Program-made: the position numbers and the translations under genes
The notes under the pieces: model-generated
Seen by the model: the letters and a program-made list of their open reading frames with translations, nothing else
Told to the model about the DNA's origin: nothing
Databases searched by the model: none
NCBI GenBank assembly: GCA_013339895.1
Contig: JABACO010000001.1
Coordinates: 34,045,480-34,109,479, forward strand
Direction: 5' to 3'
DNA: 64,000 nucleotides
Origin: Ephydatia muelleri
Lineage: Eukaryota > Porifera > Demospongiae > Spongillida > Spongillidae
Shown: piece after piece, positions 11,451 to 21,686 of the stretch
How the letters are laid out: each line of letters opens with the position of its first letter
Position numbering within the stretch: position 1 is the first letter of the stretch

Positions 11451-11849
11451 GTAAAACCGTCGCAAGATTTTTTTGTAGGGGTAGCTGTGGATATGTCAGT
11501 TGCGGGCGTGTTGCCATTGTTTCATCCTACTGGGTGGGGACGGACTGGATGTGTGTGGGGCAGTGGGGCATAAATTCCCTTGCCATTCTTCAAAACCGTT
11601 TGTAGCTCGTGTTATACCTTCCTAAGGAAGAAGAAGACGACGACGACGACCAAGAATTATTTTGGGACCGGGCACGAGAAAAAGGAATTCGTTTGTTTCT
11701 CTAAAAGCACATCGTTTTATGACACGGAACAAACGTAGAACTGTAGATCTTTGAGTTCTCGTTCCATCGCGACAAAGAGATAAGCAATCCGTTTCTCCGT
11801 TGCCCCTCCAGACGCGAGTGAAGTTTTTTAAAATGATATTCATCAATCC

Positions 11850-14800
11850 TCAATCAATCCTATATTGAACCTGCTGCCGCAGGTTCAGATTGAGAAATGC
11901 TGTGGGCATGGCAAAACTGTGTTCTAATATGATGTCACATGATGTAATAGCTCCACCCTCCACCTCTGCTGTGAACACCTGCAGAACAGTACAACAGACC
12001 CTCACTAATCCCGATTGCCATAATCAGTACACCTGATAATTCGCATTGTTCAAAACAGCATTATTATGGGAGTGGGTCAAAGGCTTTACTTCTGCATGTG
12101 ACTGCACAATTCTAAAAGACAAACTAGTGTACAAGACGTAATAGAATGCAAACAAATCTCAACAATTGGAAGCACGAGTGTGAGATACGAGTGTACAAGA
12201 TGGAAGTAAGATGGTCAGTGCATTAGTGATGATAATGAAGAATGAGATGGAGTGAAATAGAACTGTTATGGATCAAGGGAGAAGAAGGAATCCCCCCATC
12301 ACTGGACCCATCACTGGATCCATCACTGGATCCATCACTGGACCCATCACTGGATCCATCACTGGATCCATCACTGGCCCATCACTGGATCCATCACTGG
12401 ACACATCACTGGATCCATCCATGGACCAATGGTGCAGGCTAAAGATGTTCAGTTGCACCAGCAATGAGCATGGTGATACCCTATTTTGATTCAGTGTACC
12501 CACATAACTAACATGTATACTCACACGTACATGTATCATGATACATTGACACAACAGTTATACACACAGTGGTCCAAGTCACACGCTAAACCCATGCACA
12601 GACACACACTGTAAGAAATCTAATGGACACCAAAAGTGCCCACATTGACGGATACACACACAACACACCACACACTCACCGAATGACCAAGCTTAAACTC
12701 ATTTTCAGCTTTCAAGGTAAACTTTGGTGTCTTGCCATATATCCAGTACCAGTCCTGTGACCATATATGGTATGAAAAGCACATTTGTACATCACCATAT
12801 ATGGATGCGCATGTGAAATTTAACAGTGCTGCATAGTTATGGAGTAAACACTAAAATAAACCATTTCAGTTTCCATTTAGAAAATGAACTTCTTTTAAAC
12901 TGATCAGTGCATAGTGTGTACAGTTAGCATTGTACTCAGAATAAACCCTCCACACATGCATTCTCACACAACCCTATAATCATCTATGTAAGGCATGTCA
13001 ATGCTGTGTTTATTACAAAGAATCGCTTTGAATGCCATGTTGTACATTTACATACATGCAATTCAGTGACATACATGTAAACCAGCCATGTAGATACTGA
13101 AATCAAACCCAGGTGGGACACTGGCGTGTACTCACATCTTGTGTGTCCATCATTACCTCGCACATACGGTTGTAACAAACCATACTTATATGAACTGCAG
13201 ATGTGGAGTGAACTGGCATTTGAAACATGAATGCGCATAATTACTGCAGTTGCATGTCATGTACTTATAAGGTCACAATTGCAGCAAATATTTGCATGCA
13301 TCATGAAGTTGCGATCCACACATTTCTTACTTACACTGTCATGTAGAATTCATAACGGTTGTGTGTATATGCATGCATGCCTATGATATGAACTAGCATG
13401 GCATCCCAAAGAGTTAAGTAACACAAATCATGTGACATACCTTGAGCTCGTCAGCCATCTTAGTGATCCCGGGAAATCCTCCCTCCTCCCAGGCTCCACT
13501 TCCACCACCCTCTACTGGTAAGAAGTTCATTCGCTCAGGTAAGGAGGTGTGGTCAGTTGGGTCACCTGATTGGTCAGGGTGATGTCATGGGCAGAGTAGA
13601 AGGCAGAGGCAATGTGACTGCAGGCAGCGTCCCATGTGATGGCATGTGATCTGGAGAGGTTCAGAGTGGACGAGCGTCCAATGACATACACACATCCACA
13701 CACACACACACACACACACTCACACCCACACACACACACACACCCTAACCAGTTGGGCAGGTCTCAAGAGGGTGGTCATATTTGCAGTGTCAGCACACAA
13801 CAGGAGAGTGAAGTGATGAAAGGCAGAGTCCTTGGCCAGCTTTGATGAACTGCCAGATACCTGGATGGGGAGGAGGGAACCAGCCCCAAGAGAGAGAGAG
13901 GGTGAGGGAGGAGAGGTAGGAAGTGCCAAAAACACATTGTATGCGCGTATCTCATAACATTATGCAACACATTGGAAAGCTAATGAAACAGAATAGCACT
14001 GGGCGAGCACCTCCATTATTGTACTGGCCCCCTGTTGCCATGGTGACACACCTTCAATTGGTTTCCCGGAGATGATGTCATGGTGTTTGTTCACAGAGAG
14101 GTTAAGTCCCCACCCCCTGTTCAAGGCCTTGCACACAAGCTGAAGATTCCTCTCCCTGTCGTAATCCTGTCTGTGAGTGAACACCGTGCAGTTCATGTTC
14201 CCCAGGTCCTTTAATGAAATGGGAGTCATGTGAGATCAGGTGATGTATTGCCATGGATACTAATATTTGGACATGGTACACAGCGCCTCCCCCAGACCTC
14301 CTCCTGGCCAGTAGTACTCCCTTGTCCCTGAGTACAGCTATGTTAGTCTCCAGCCATGGGTTCTGGTGTCTGCCTATTGTAAGCGGCCAAGATTGATAGC
14401 AGGTATACACGAGGTACAGACTGACAAACATACAAAAATAAGGTATATATATATGTGTGTGATCACGGGTGTGCGTGTGACAATCTATTACAAAAGGTTC
14501 CATCAATACATTGTACTGCGCAAGCGCAGACTAATAAATCCTGCATTACACTGCTCCCTTCTTTTTAGTGTTCCACATATGTTCCATAGCGCTGTGTGCG
14601 TTGTCTATCTCGCACGGGGTATCGGCGTTGTTCATTTAAGGGTGGTACAGGTGGGTTCGCAATTTCTGGGACTGCTGCCTCTTCTTGCTGTACTGGATCA
14701 TCGTCATCGCTGTCAACCAGATCCAGATTTGTACCAACTGGTTCTTGTTCTCTGGACCCTGTGTTCTCTGGCTTGTCATCGGATATTACACACGGCTTGA

Positions 14801-17800
14801 GCCTGTCAAAATGAACAAATGTTGTTTTCCTCCGACCTTGAAGGTTTTTGATTTTGTACGTGGTCTCGCCCAGTCGTTCCATGACCTTAAAGGGTCCTTT
14901 CCAAGGATGGTGTAGCTTTCTGGATCGACCACGAGGAACAGCTGTGGAGTGTAACCACACCAACTCGCCCGGGCTAAATGGCTTCCCATGCACTTTTTGG
15001 TCATACAGCTCTTTCTGCCTTTTATGTTCGGCTTGACAGCGCTCCCTCACCAGTGCGTATGCTTCTTGCAAGGCGTCTTTCAAGCAGCGTGCATACTCGG
15101 AGGTAGTGTTCGGCTCCATCTGATTAGTGCCGTACATCAGGTCGATCGGTAGCTTCGCCTGGCGCCCGAACATCAAGAAGAACGGAGTGAATCCTGTGGA
15201 GGAATGGACGCTAGAGTTGTAAGCCAGACAAAGTTTACGTATGTGCTGCTGCCAATCAGCTTGATGGTTGCCAACTGCGGTGGAAAGCATGTCCAATAGA
15301 GTCCGATTGAACCGCTCCACCATTCCATTGCACTGTGGGTGGTACGGCGTGGTGCGCGTTTTTCTGATCTGCAACAGTTCGCATATCTCTTTCACCAAAT
15401 CTGACTCAAACTGTCGTCCCTGGTCGCTGTGGAGCTGTTCTGGAGGAGAAAAACGGCAGAACATTTCATCAACAAGTTTTTTTAGCAACAGTTGTGGCCT
15501 CCTGGTTCCGTATAGCATACACTTCTACCCACCGGGTAAAACAGTCCACAGCTACCATGACATACTTACAGCCATCCTCAGTCTCGGGAAGGGGGCCCAT
15601 TAAATCTACACTCACGATTTGCATCGGGTACCCAGCCTTAATGGTTTGCAGAGGAGCCCTTCTCTTTGGGGCAACCGTCTTCCTCGTGGTGCAGCTTATG
15701 CAGTTCCTACACCACTCTCCAACTGCTTCTGTACATCCTGGCCAGTAAAACCGCTCTTTCAGTCTGTGTTTCATCTTCTCCTCTCCAATGTGACCGCCTA
15801 CAGCCCCTTGATGGAGATCGCGAAGAGCATCCACTTGTAACTTCGCGGGTAAAACGAGCTGCTGGAATTTTCTACTTCCATCCACGCATTTCTTCCACAG
15901 GATACCATCATAAATGCAGAGGGCGTCCCAGTGTTGCATCAGGAGACGACTTCCTCGACTCCACGATTTAACAATATCAGGGCTCGTTGGTTGACCACAA
16001 GATACAGCACAGTGAACAGGTTGGATGGTTGTGTCGTCCAGTTGCATCTGCCTCATCTCAGCTGGAGTATACTTCTGGAACGGATTGGAAACCACTCCTA
16101 CCATGACGGTGTTCTCCGATTCTATATTTTCGTCCCTACCGCACTGCCTGCATGGGACACGGGAAAGGGCGTCAGCGTTGCAATGGCGCAAGCCTTGGCG
16201 GTGCACAACGGTGAAGTTATACTCCTGGAGTCTCTCTAGCCAGCGAGCCAGTTGACCTTCCGGTTCTTTAAAATTCCGGATCCAGACCAGAGATCCATGG
16301 TCAGTTCGAAGGGTGAATTCTCGCCCAAGGAGAAACTGTCTAAAATGATGTACAAATTCCACAACTGCTAATAATTCTTTACGTGTTACACAATACCTTT
16401 GCTCTGGCCTAGTAAGCGATCTGCTCGCATAGGCAATAACACGCTCAGAACCACAATCACTAACCTGTGAAAGCACAGCACCAATTCCAACATCACTTGC
16501 ATCCGTGTCGAGTATGAAACGTCGCTCATAATCTGGGTATGCAAGGACTGGGGAAGAAACCAAACGTTTACGCAATTCATCAAAAGCATTTTGGCATCCA
16601 ATGGTCCATTCGAAAGGTGCGTTTTTCTCTGTCAACCGCTGTAGTGGTTTTGAGATCAAGGCAAAGTCTTTTACAAAACGCCTATAGTAATTGGCTAGCC
16701 CCAAAAATTGTTGAACTTCTTTTCTGTTCTGGGGAATGGGCCACTTCGACACAGCCTCAGTTTTGCTCGGATCTGTTGCAACACCATCTGTGGATACTAT
16801 ATGGCCTAGAAATGTTACTTGCTGCCTGCAAAGTGTACACTTTTTTGGTTTTAGCTTGAGACCCGCCCCCCTCAGACGAGTGAAGACACTAGTGAGGTGA
16901 TGCAAATGCTCCTGAAATGTAGTACCTACTACTATTATATCGTCAAAATACACTAAACAGCTCGACCATTTTAACCCACTCAACACTCTGTCCATTAAAC
17001 GCTGAAATGTCGCTGGTGCGTTACATAAGCCAAATGGCATTACCTTAAATTGGTAAAGTCCTTCCGGTGTTGTGAAGGCTGTCTTAGGTTGATCCTCGGG
17101 AGCCACTTCCACTTGCCAGTACCCACTGGCAAGGTCGAGTGTGGTGAAGAATTTAGAACCAACCAGTGTGTCCAAAGTGTCGTCCACTCGAGGTAGTGGG
17201 TAGGCATCTTTTCTTGTTACTTCGTTTACCTTCCTGTAGTCTACGCAGAATCGTGTTGTCCCATCATGCTTCTTTGCTAACACTATAGGTGAGGACCAAG
17301 GGCTGTCAGACTGTTGGATTACATCACTCTCCAGCATGTCCCTCAGCAAGCCTCGGAGCTCCTCCCTGCGTGCCTGAGGAATACGACGTGGAGATAGGTG
17401 CACTGGTTGAGCATCACTGGTGAAAATATGATGCTTCAGCTCTTTAGTGCGGCCCAAGTCCTTGCTGCTGAAAGAAAAGACATCGGCAAACTCCACAAGA
17501 AGAGAATAGAGTTGTTCTCTTTCACTCTCACTAATGTGACTCCCAACCTTAGACACCAAATCCCATAAAATGTTCTGGCATTCCAGTGAGACTTCAGCAT
17601 TCTTCATCACTGTAGATATGTTGATAACTGGATCTTGCTCCAGGAGCTCCATGCTTGCAATCTGTGTTCCTTTCTTCAGCACCACCATTTCATCACGTGG
17701 GTTCAGTATACGTACTGGTACTACATTACTGCTTGGAGACACTACTGCATTAGCCACCATCACACCATTACAAGTGGCTGACTTGTGTCCTACAACCCAC

Positions 17801-19444
17801 GTACCATTAGTGACTGGACCAGCAATTTTTACCATAACTTCCATTTCACTTCCCGCTGGAACAACTGTTTTCTCTTTTAGGACCAGTTCAACAGTTATAA
17901 CTCCTTGTTCTGTGGTGGTTTTGCTTAAGAATGGAATCGAAAGCTTTTGGGAGGGGAATGTGAGTACCTTCTGACCACAATCAATCACACAACTATTAGC
18001 TTCCAAAAAATCCAACCCAAGGATTGCCTCTATAGTGATGTCATCAGTTACAATGCAAGTGACCATAAATGGAGTACCCTTGAACAAAACCTGTATGTTT
18101 CCACACCCACATATAGACAATGAAGCCCCATTGACCCCTACAAGCTTTTTTCCAGACCACTGTTCAAGAACAAGTGTACTGTCCCTGTTTACAAGTTGTG
18201 TCCAGACATCCTTGCGGATAAGAGATACAGCTGCTCCCGTATCAACAACGAATGCAATAGCTACCACCCCAATGACTCCCTTTACGCTGTAACTTACCCC
18301 GCAAGTTACCGAAAGAGAAGGAACAGTCAACTGATCAGTTTGAGCCTCTACATGTCTTCTTCCCTCACGTGGTAGGCTCTTTCCACTGAGGGACTGAAGT
18401 TTCCCTGATGCTGCTCTGTTGCGCGACTCCGACAAAATCTTGCAATATGGCCTTTCTTGCCACAAGTCCAACAGACTACAGCCTTGCGTTTCCCACTCTC
18501 AGCCTCCCAGGTTTGCTTACTTGTCCGAGGCCTTGTGGAACTCCCTTGTCTCTCGAGTAGCATCTCCAACCGTTGTAGCCGCTCGCCAAGCAACTTCACC
18601 GTCTGAGGTTCATCAAGTGGAGAGACAGCTGCGACAGCTTCAGCACGGTCTGCACGGCGTACGCGTACATCTGGGTCTGGTTCCTGTGGGGACACAGCGC
18701 TCACTCGCAGCGGCTTACCGGAGCTTCCCAAGTACGACTCTAATTCAATTGTTGCGACGACGGCCTCCTCGACGTTGGTGGGTCGTTTCTGCTTCACGCC
18801 GAAAGCGACTTGGGCGTTTTCAATTTGTGCCAAAAACTGGTTTAATGCAAGACGTTCTCTTGCCTTCTCCTCCAGGTCAGGATACGCTTTGTCCGCAAGA
18901 ACTCTCAATACGTCGCCGAAAGTAGCCCAGTCTTCGTCCTTGTGCCTCGTTCTGGCACTTAACTCGGCCACGTACAGTTGCCTCTTACTGTCAGGGTCAA
19001 AACGGCGCTGTAAGGATTTTATGCACTCACCGTAGTTTTCTTTCACATCTTGTGGCAACTTCTTGAACGCTGTCTGAGCCTTCCCAGTTAGACGCACCTT
19101 CAGCCATTTTAATTTCTCCTCACCAGTGGCCCACTTGTTGACAGTGGCTACGTTCTCGAAATGGTCTACCCATTCCGCCCAGCCACCCGCTTCGCCTCCG
19201 TAGGGCTCAGGTAGGAGCAAGGGTTTGGACATTCCAACTCGTGTAGAGCCGACTACGCCAGTGTAAGCGGCCAAGATTGATAGCAGGTATACACGAGGTA
19301 CAGACTGACAAACATACAAAAATAAGGTATATACATATGTGTGTGATCACGGGTGTGCGTGTGACAATCTATTACAAAAGGTTCCATCAATACATTGTAC
19401 TGCGCAAGCGCAGACTAATAAATCCTGCATTACACTATCACCAC
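11850..19444 (-). CDS. LIPT1: Lipoyltransferase 1-like gene, one exon split by an LTR element
   Basis: Exons in transcript order: 19444-19439 joined in the uninterrupted allele to 14377-14273 ([10 protein letters not shown], then [14 protein letters not shown]); 14208-14050 ([13 protein letters not shown]); 13860-13750 ([20 protein letters not shown]); an exon ending at 13441 whose start is unclear beside a CA repeat ([14 protein letters not shown]); 12754-12680 ([14 protein letters not shown]); 11978-11850 ([14 protein letters not shown] to TGA). RHQNPW, the RRSGGG(A/T)VYH loop, VSG(S/T) and W-x-x-G-x-TPxF are hallmarks of LIPT1/lipoate ligases, which transfer lipoyl groups onto mitochondrial 2-oxoacid dehydrogenase subunits. 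Upstream exons with the start codon were not found. The LTR element at 14378-19434 sits six bases inside the [10 protein letters not shown] exon, so this copy cannot make normal protein. Confidence 0.85.
12298..12426. repeat. 12-bp minisatellite (CATCACTGGAYC)n
   Basis: About ten near-perfect copies of CATCACTGGACC/CATCACTGGATC, with one shortened unit near 12376. It lies in a LIPT1 intron. Long reading frames across it on both strands are repeat artefacts. Confidence 0.95.
13687..13743. repeat. CA microsatellite next to a LIPT1 splice site
   Basis: An interrupted (CA)n tract abuts the donor of the 13750-13860 exon and the poorly defined start of the next exon. Repeat expansion may have altered this intron. 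Confidence 0.85.
14378..14550 (-). repeat. 3' LTR of the 14.4-19.4 kb element
   Basis: 173 bp, matching 19262-19434 with one visible difference (tatatatata against tatatacata). Confidence 0.95.
14565..15518 (-). CDS. Integrase core and C-terminal part of pol (continuation in another frame)
   Basis: This carries the second integrase catalytic Asp ([12 protein letters not shown]) and the Glu ([11 protein letters not shown]), followed by a basic C-terminal domain ([20 protein letters not shown]) and an Arg-rich tail ending at 14565. It is in a different frame from the main pol frame. The switch falls at a run of seven T (15477-15483; A on the coding strand), so a single-base indel or a base-calling error in the homopolymer separates the two. 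The first catalytic Asp (SVDLMGPLP) is in the upstream frame. Confidence 0.9.
   Translation of the reverse strand: MLYGTRRPQLLLKKLVDEMFCRFSPPEQLHSDQGRQFESDLVKEICELLQIRKTRTTPYHPQCNGMVERFNRTLLDMLSTAVGNHQADWQQHIRKLCLAYNSSVHSSTGFTPFFLMFGRQAKLPIDLMYGTNQMEPNTTSEYARCLKDALQEAYALVRERCQAEHKRQKELYDQKVHGKPFSPGELVWLHSTAVPRGRSRKLHHPWKGPFKVMERLGETTYKIKNLQGRRKTTFVHFDRLKPCVISDDKPENTGSREQEPVGTNLDLVDSDDDDPVQQEEAAVPEIANPPVPPLNEQRRYPVRDRQRTQRYGTYVEH
15469..18471 (-). CDS. Pol polyprotein: protease, reverse transcriptase, RNase H, integrase N-part
   Basis: About 1000 codons. In order: aspartic protease ([10 protein letters not shown], Asp near residue 77), reverse transcriptase (PSGYW-type core, then VYFDDIIV near residues 510-520), RNase H ([14 protein letters not shown]), the integrase zinc-binding HHCC region ([20 protein letters not shown], then CRNCISC) and the first integrase Asp. 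The order RT-RNase H-IN marks the Ty3/Gypsy group. The frame overlaps gag by about 120 bases, so it is probably reached by a -1 frameshift rather than its own ATG. It ends prematurely in the T7 run at 15477-15483. Confidence 0.95.
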   Translation of the reverse strand: MDLWQERPYCKILSESRNRAASGKLQSLSGKSLPREGRRHVEAQTDQLTVPSLSVTCGVSYSVKGVIGVVAIAFVVDTGAAVSLIRKDVWTQLVNRDSTLVLEQWSGKKLVGVNGASLSICGCGNIQVLFKGTPFMVTCIVTDDITIEAILGLDFLEANSCVIDCGQKVLTFPSQKLSIPFLSKTTTEQGVITVELVLKEKTVVPAGSEMEVMVKIAGPVTNGTWVVGHKSATCNGVMVANAVVSPSSNVVPVRILNPRDEMVVLKKGTQIASMELLEQDPVINISTVMKNAEVSLECQNILWDLVSKVGSHISESEREQLYSLLVEFADVFSFSSKDLGRTKELKHHIFTSDAQPVHLSPRRIPQARREELRGLLRDMLESDVIQQSDSPWSSPIVLAKKHDGTTRFCVDYRKVNEVTRKDAYPLPRVDDTLDTLVGSKFFTTLDLASGYWQVEVAPEDQPKTAFTTPEGLYQFKVMPFGLCNAPATFQRLMDRVLSGLKWSSCLVYFDDIIVVGTTFQEHLHHLTSVFTRLRGAGLKLKPKKCTLCRQQVTFLGHIVSTDGVATDPSKTEAVSKWPIPQNRKEVQQFLGLANYYRRFVKDFALISKPLQRLTEKNAPFEWTIGCQNAFDELRKRLVSSPVLAYPDYERRFILDTDASDVGIGAVLSQVSDCGSERVIAYASRSLTRPEQRYCVTRKELLAVVEFVHHFRQFLLGREFTLRTDHGSLVWIRNFKEPEGQLARWLERLQEYNFTVVHRQGLRHCNADALSRVPCRQCGRDENIESENTVMVGVVSNPFQKYTPAEMRQMQLDDTTIQPVHCAVSCGQPTSPDIVKSWSRGSRLLMQHWDALCIYDGILWKKCVDGSRKFQQLVLPAKLQVDALRDLHQGAVGGHIGEEKMKHRLKERFYWPGCTEAVGEWCRNCISCTTRKTVAPKRRAPLQTIKAGYPMQIVSVDLMGPLPETEDGCKYVMVAVDCFTRWVEVYAIRNQEATTVAKKTC
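18348..19232 (-). CDS. Gag protein with one CCHC zinc knuckle
   Basis: The likely start is the Met of [20 protein letters not shown] at 19232; the open frame extends upstream into LTR-adjacent sequence. A capsid-like helical region includes [18 protein letters not shown] and [14 protein letters not shown] zinc knuckle, [14 protein letters not shown], lies near the C-terminus. It forms the particle shell of the retrotransposon. The end overlaps the pol frame. Confidence 0.9.
   Translation of the reverse strand: MSKPLLLPEPYGGEAGGWAEWVDHFENVATVNKWATGEEKLKWLKVRLTGKAQTAFKKLPQDVKENYGECIKSLQRRFDPDSKRQLYVAELSARTRHKDEDWATFGDVLRVLADKAYPDLEEKARERLALNQFLAQIENAQVAFGVKQKRPTNVEEAVVATIELESYLGSSGKPLRVSAVSPQEPDPDVRVRRADRAEAVAAVSPLDEPQTVKLLGERLQRLEMLLERQGSSTRPRTSKQTWEAESGKRKAVVCWTCGKKGHIARFCRSRATEQHQGNFSPSVERAYHVREEDM
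19262..19434 (-). repeat. 5' LTR of the 14.4-19.4 kb element
   Basis: 173 bp; on the minus strand it begins TGTAATGCAGG and ends CTTACA, and is followed directly by the gag leader. Confidence 0.95.
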
Positions 19445-20968
19445 CTGAAAGAGGAGTGGGCACATGAGATGGGCTATTTCATACACAGAAGACATGGAAA
19501 TGAAACATCCTCCCTCCCCCCACATCAATGATGGGGAGCTATTGAGTATACAGACATGCAATATTCTCCATTACATTACGTCATGGCACGCCACAATGTA
19601 CACACGGAGAGTTCCTCTAAAGGAACAGTATCCTTCTGCACGTGAGGTCAACCTTACTGAGGATCCTTGATGGGTTTCAAAGAGAGATATGTCATGTGTA
19701 TAAAAAGATAAAGTGTGGCAGTATTTAATTTCACAATCTTCAAAGCTCAGGTTGACCCATACGTTGTGTGTAGACTTGTACACAAAAATCTGAAATCAAA
19801 ATACACTATTGTGATAAGAAACAGTACAAAAGACGTGCACTCACGTCTAGAGACCTCTTATTGCATTCGAAGCCCATCGCGGGTGCATTCTAAATACACG
19901 TACATTAATTTTACAACACGTGATTAGGACTACTTCTGCATGACAGCAGAAAATATTATATCTGAACTCGATTTAAATACGTGATGGTTTATCAAATGCA
20001 AATGATGGTGTGTGTCCATTGGGCGTGTGTCCATTGGGTGCATGTACATGAGTGGGTATGTGTCCTTTGGGGTGTGTCCATTGGGTACATGTACATGAGT
20101 GGGTATGTGTCCATTGGGTGTGTGTCCATTGGGTGCATGTACATGAGTGGGTATGTGTCTATTGGGCGTGTGTCCATTGGGTGCATGTACATGAGTGGGT
20201 TTGTGTCCATTGGGCGTGTGTCCATTGGGCGTGTATATACAAAGATAAAGTGCGTTATACATGTAAATGGCATCACATCAACAATCATGCAAGATGATGC
20301 TATACCTACTAAGAAATTCTTACACATCATGTATTACATATGCACAAAGACACAATGCTTGAGCCAAATTCTAACTGCATTACATATACACCCACATGAA
20401 CTCCCACACACCTATGTGGTCATATATGCAGAGGAAAACATGCCTCACATGTGATGCTTTTGGGGAAACGTGACCCCCACAGCCGCACCCACAACATAGA
20501 CAGTTGCAAGCAATAGCGCATGCGCAACACTGAACCTTGGTCTCGTTAAAAATTGCTGCTTCATTGAAAGGTATATTCAGCCAGCAAATGATGAGCCCTC
20601 CTTCATTCGCCACGTACTGGAACAGTGGGGCTCACTACTGTTTGCTCTCACTGAACGCGTGGAAAGTAGGCCCTCCGCCCAGAAATTGGTTTGCTGTCCC
20701 GTACTGATAGCAACGAACCTGACAACTAAATCCCTGTGGAATGCGTTATACACAAAGAACACAGAATATCTACAAGCCATACAATGCTGAAGAAACACCT
20801 CTGACCATAGCCTTACCGTGCAAAAACGTGTCAGTTTTGTGGCTTGAAGACAGGCGACTTACAGTATTTCAGGAGCACGTGAGTTATAAAGACTGTAGCG
20901 ACTTTCATGCACAATGATGGGCTAAACGACGACCTTACCCGTATGGTATATAGATGCCTGTACCTGTC
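19445..20968. other. Upstream LIPT1 region with a minisatellite; no exon identified
   Basis: The remaining LIPT1 5' exons are expected on the minus strand here, but no convincing match to the N-terminal lipoyltransferase pattern was found. Open frames on both strands lack motifs. Confidence 0.35.
20006..20232. repeat. Minisatellite of GTGTCCATTGGG and ATGTACATGAGTGGGTATGT blocks
   Basis: Two alternating motifs (TGTGTCCATTGGGYGTG and GGGTGCATGTACATGAGTGG) repeat with a period of about 17-60 bases. The open frames on both strands across it are repeat artefacts. Confidence 0.9.
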
Positions 20969-21112
20969 AGGGGCGGATACAGGATTTTGTGTTAGGGGGG
21001 GGGGGGGGGGGGCATATAGGGATGGGAATGGGGGCATGCCCCTCCAAACTTGCCAGGGTGTCTGGAAAAGCGCAGTAAGCACCATCACCCCCGCCCCAAA
21101 ACCCTAGCCACT
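20969..21112. mobile_element. Short G-rich MITE-like repeat
   Basis: It starts CAGGGGCGGATACAGGATTT and ends with the partly matching CCCTAGCCACTG. A run of about 17 G sits near 20995. It resembles the elements at about 33430-33475 and 62796-63305, which also combine a C(A/C)GTGGCGKATMCAGG-type end with poly-G/poly-C. Confidence 0.5.
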
Positions 21113-21620
21113 GGATTTTTGTTTTTGCACTTTTGGAAATTATAAAACATGTATTCACGGATACAAATGTAGTGCTATTGCCGAGTGAGTCTTATAGCAA
21201 ATCACGGCAATTGTATAATTATCAGCAGACTGCTATAAAAGGGCAGTCATAGGGTTTATATACATTTACCAGCGCATGCGTAGGGCTGCACAGCTGAACA
21301 CCCACGCATACGTAGATACACCAAAAATATATGTCCAATAGCATCGCTACACAAATGATTAAATATACATATAACAGTCACACTTCACAAATAGGGTCAA
21401 TTAGAAGCATCCTCTGAGGGTATTTTCGACTATAGCTGTCAATGATAGCATCAATATTAAATCTGTCTTTTCCCATAGTGCTGCGATAGACATTTTAAAT
21501 AAATCTCCAAGAGGAATTAGCTCTTTCCACTCCACTTGATGTTACACTGGTCAATAGCATAGCTTAACCGATTAACGCCGGAATATTTTTTGTTTAACTA
21601 CAGTAGAATTGTCCAAAACC
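21113..21620. other. Intergenic, AT-rich, nothing recognised
   Basis: No coding pattern or structured RNA is apparent up to the AGAGG target duplication at 21621-21625. Confidence 0.4.
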
Positions 21621-21686
21621 AGAGGTGTGGTGTATTACGATTAACGGTTACATGATTAGGAACGATTTCATATTAATAGTTATTAA

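Larger units (their letters stand above)
8108..11480. mobile_element. TIR element of about 3.4 kb carrying a BEN-domain gene
   Basis: The two ends are inverted copies over about 27 bases with one mismatch: CCCTACAGAAAAATCTTGCG at 8108 and, read inward on the other strand from 11480, CCCTACAAAAAAATCTTGCG; both continue ACGGTTT. Inside each end lies a cluster of short repeats built on AAGTCTTG/CAAGACTT (8130-8340 and 11215-11450), the subterminal architecture of many cut-and-paste transposons. No clear target duplication is visible; GCTGT abuts the left end and recurs 3 bases beyond the right end. The only gene inside is the BEN-domain gene, and no transposase is recognisable, so the element is either non-autonomous or mobilised by an unfamiliar protein. 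Confidence 0.75.
14378..19434 (-). mobile_element. Ty3/Gypsy LTR retrotransposon, near intact and young
   Basis: A 5057-bp element coded on the minus strand. Its 173-bp LTRs (14378-14550 and 19262-19434) begin TGTAA and end TACA; I see one substitution between them (near position 79). A 4-bp target duplication CTAT lies at 14374-14377 and 19435-19438. A purine-rich tract (AAAAAGAAGGGAGCAG on the minus strand) precedes the 3' LTR, and a TGG-starting primer site candidate follows the 5' LTR. It carries gag and pol. Inserted in opposite sense to nothing: element and LIPT1 are both on the minus strand, so read-through into the gene is possible. Confidence 0.95.

Noticed and set aside
12242..12554. 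Long Ser/Leu/Asp/Pro frames on both strands
   Set aside because: They are translations of the 12-bp minisatellite.
19981..20454. Repeat arrays near 20.0-20.2 kb as CRISPR-like or as a repeat protein
   Set aside because: Units are contiguous minisatellite copies without unique spacers, in an animal genome.
20577..20798. Candidate upstream LIPT1 exon on the minus strand
   Set aside because: The frame is open but shows none of the expected N-terminal lipoyltransferase pattern and does not lead in phase into [10 protein letters not shown].
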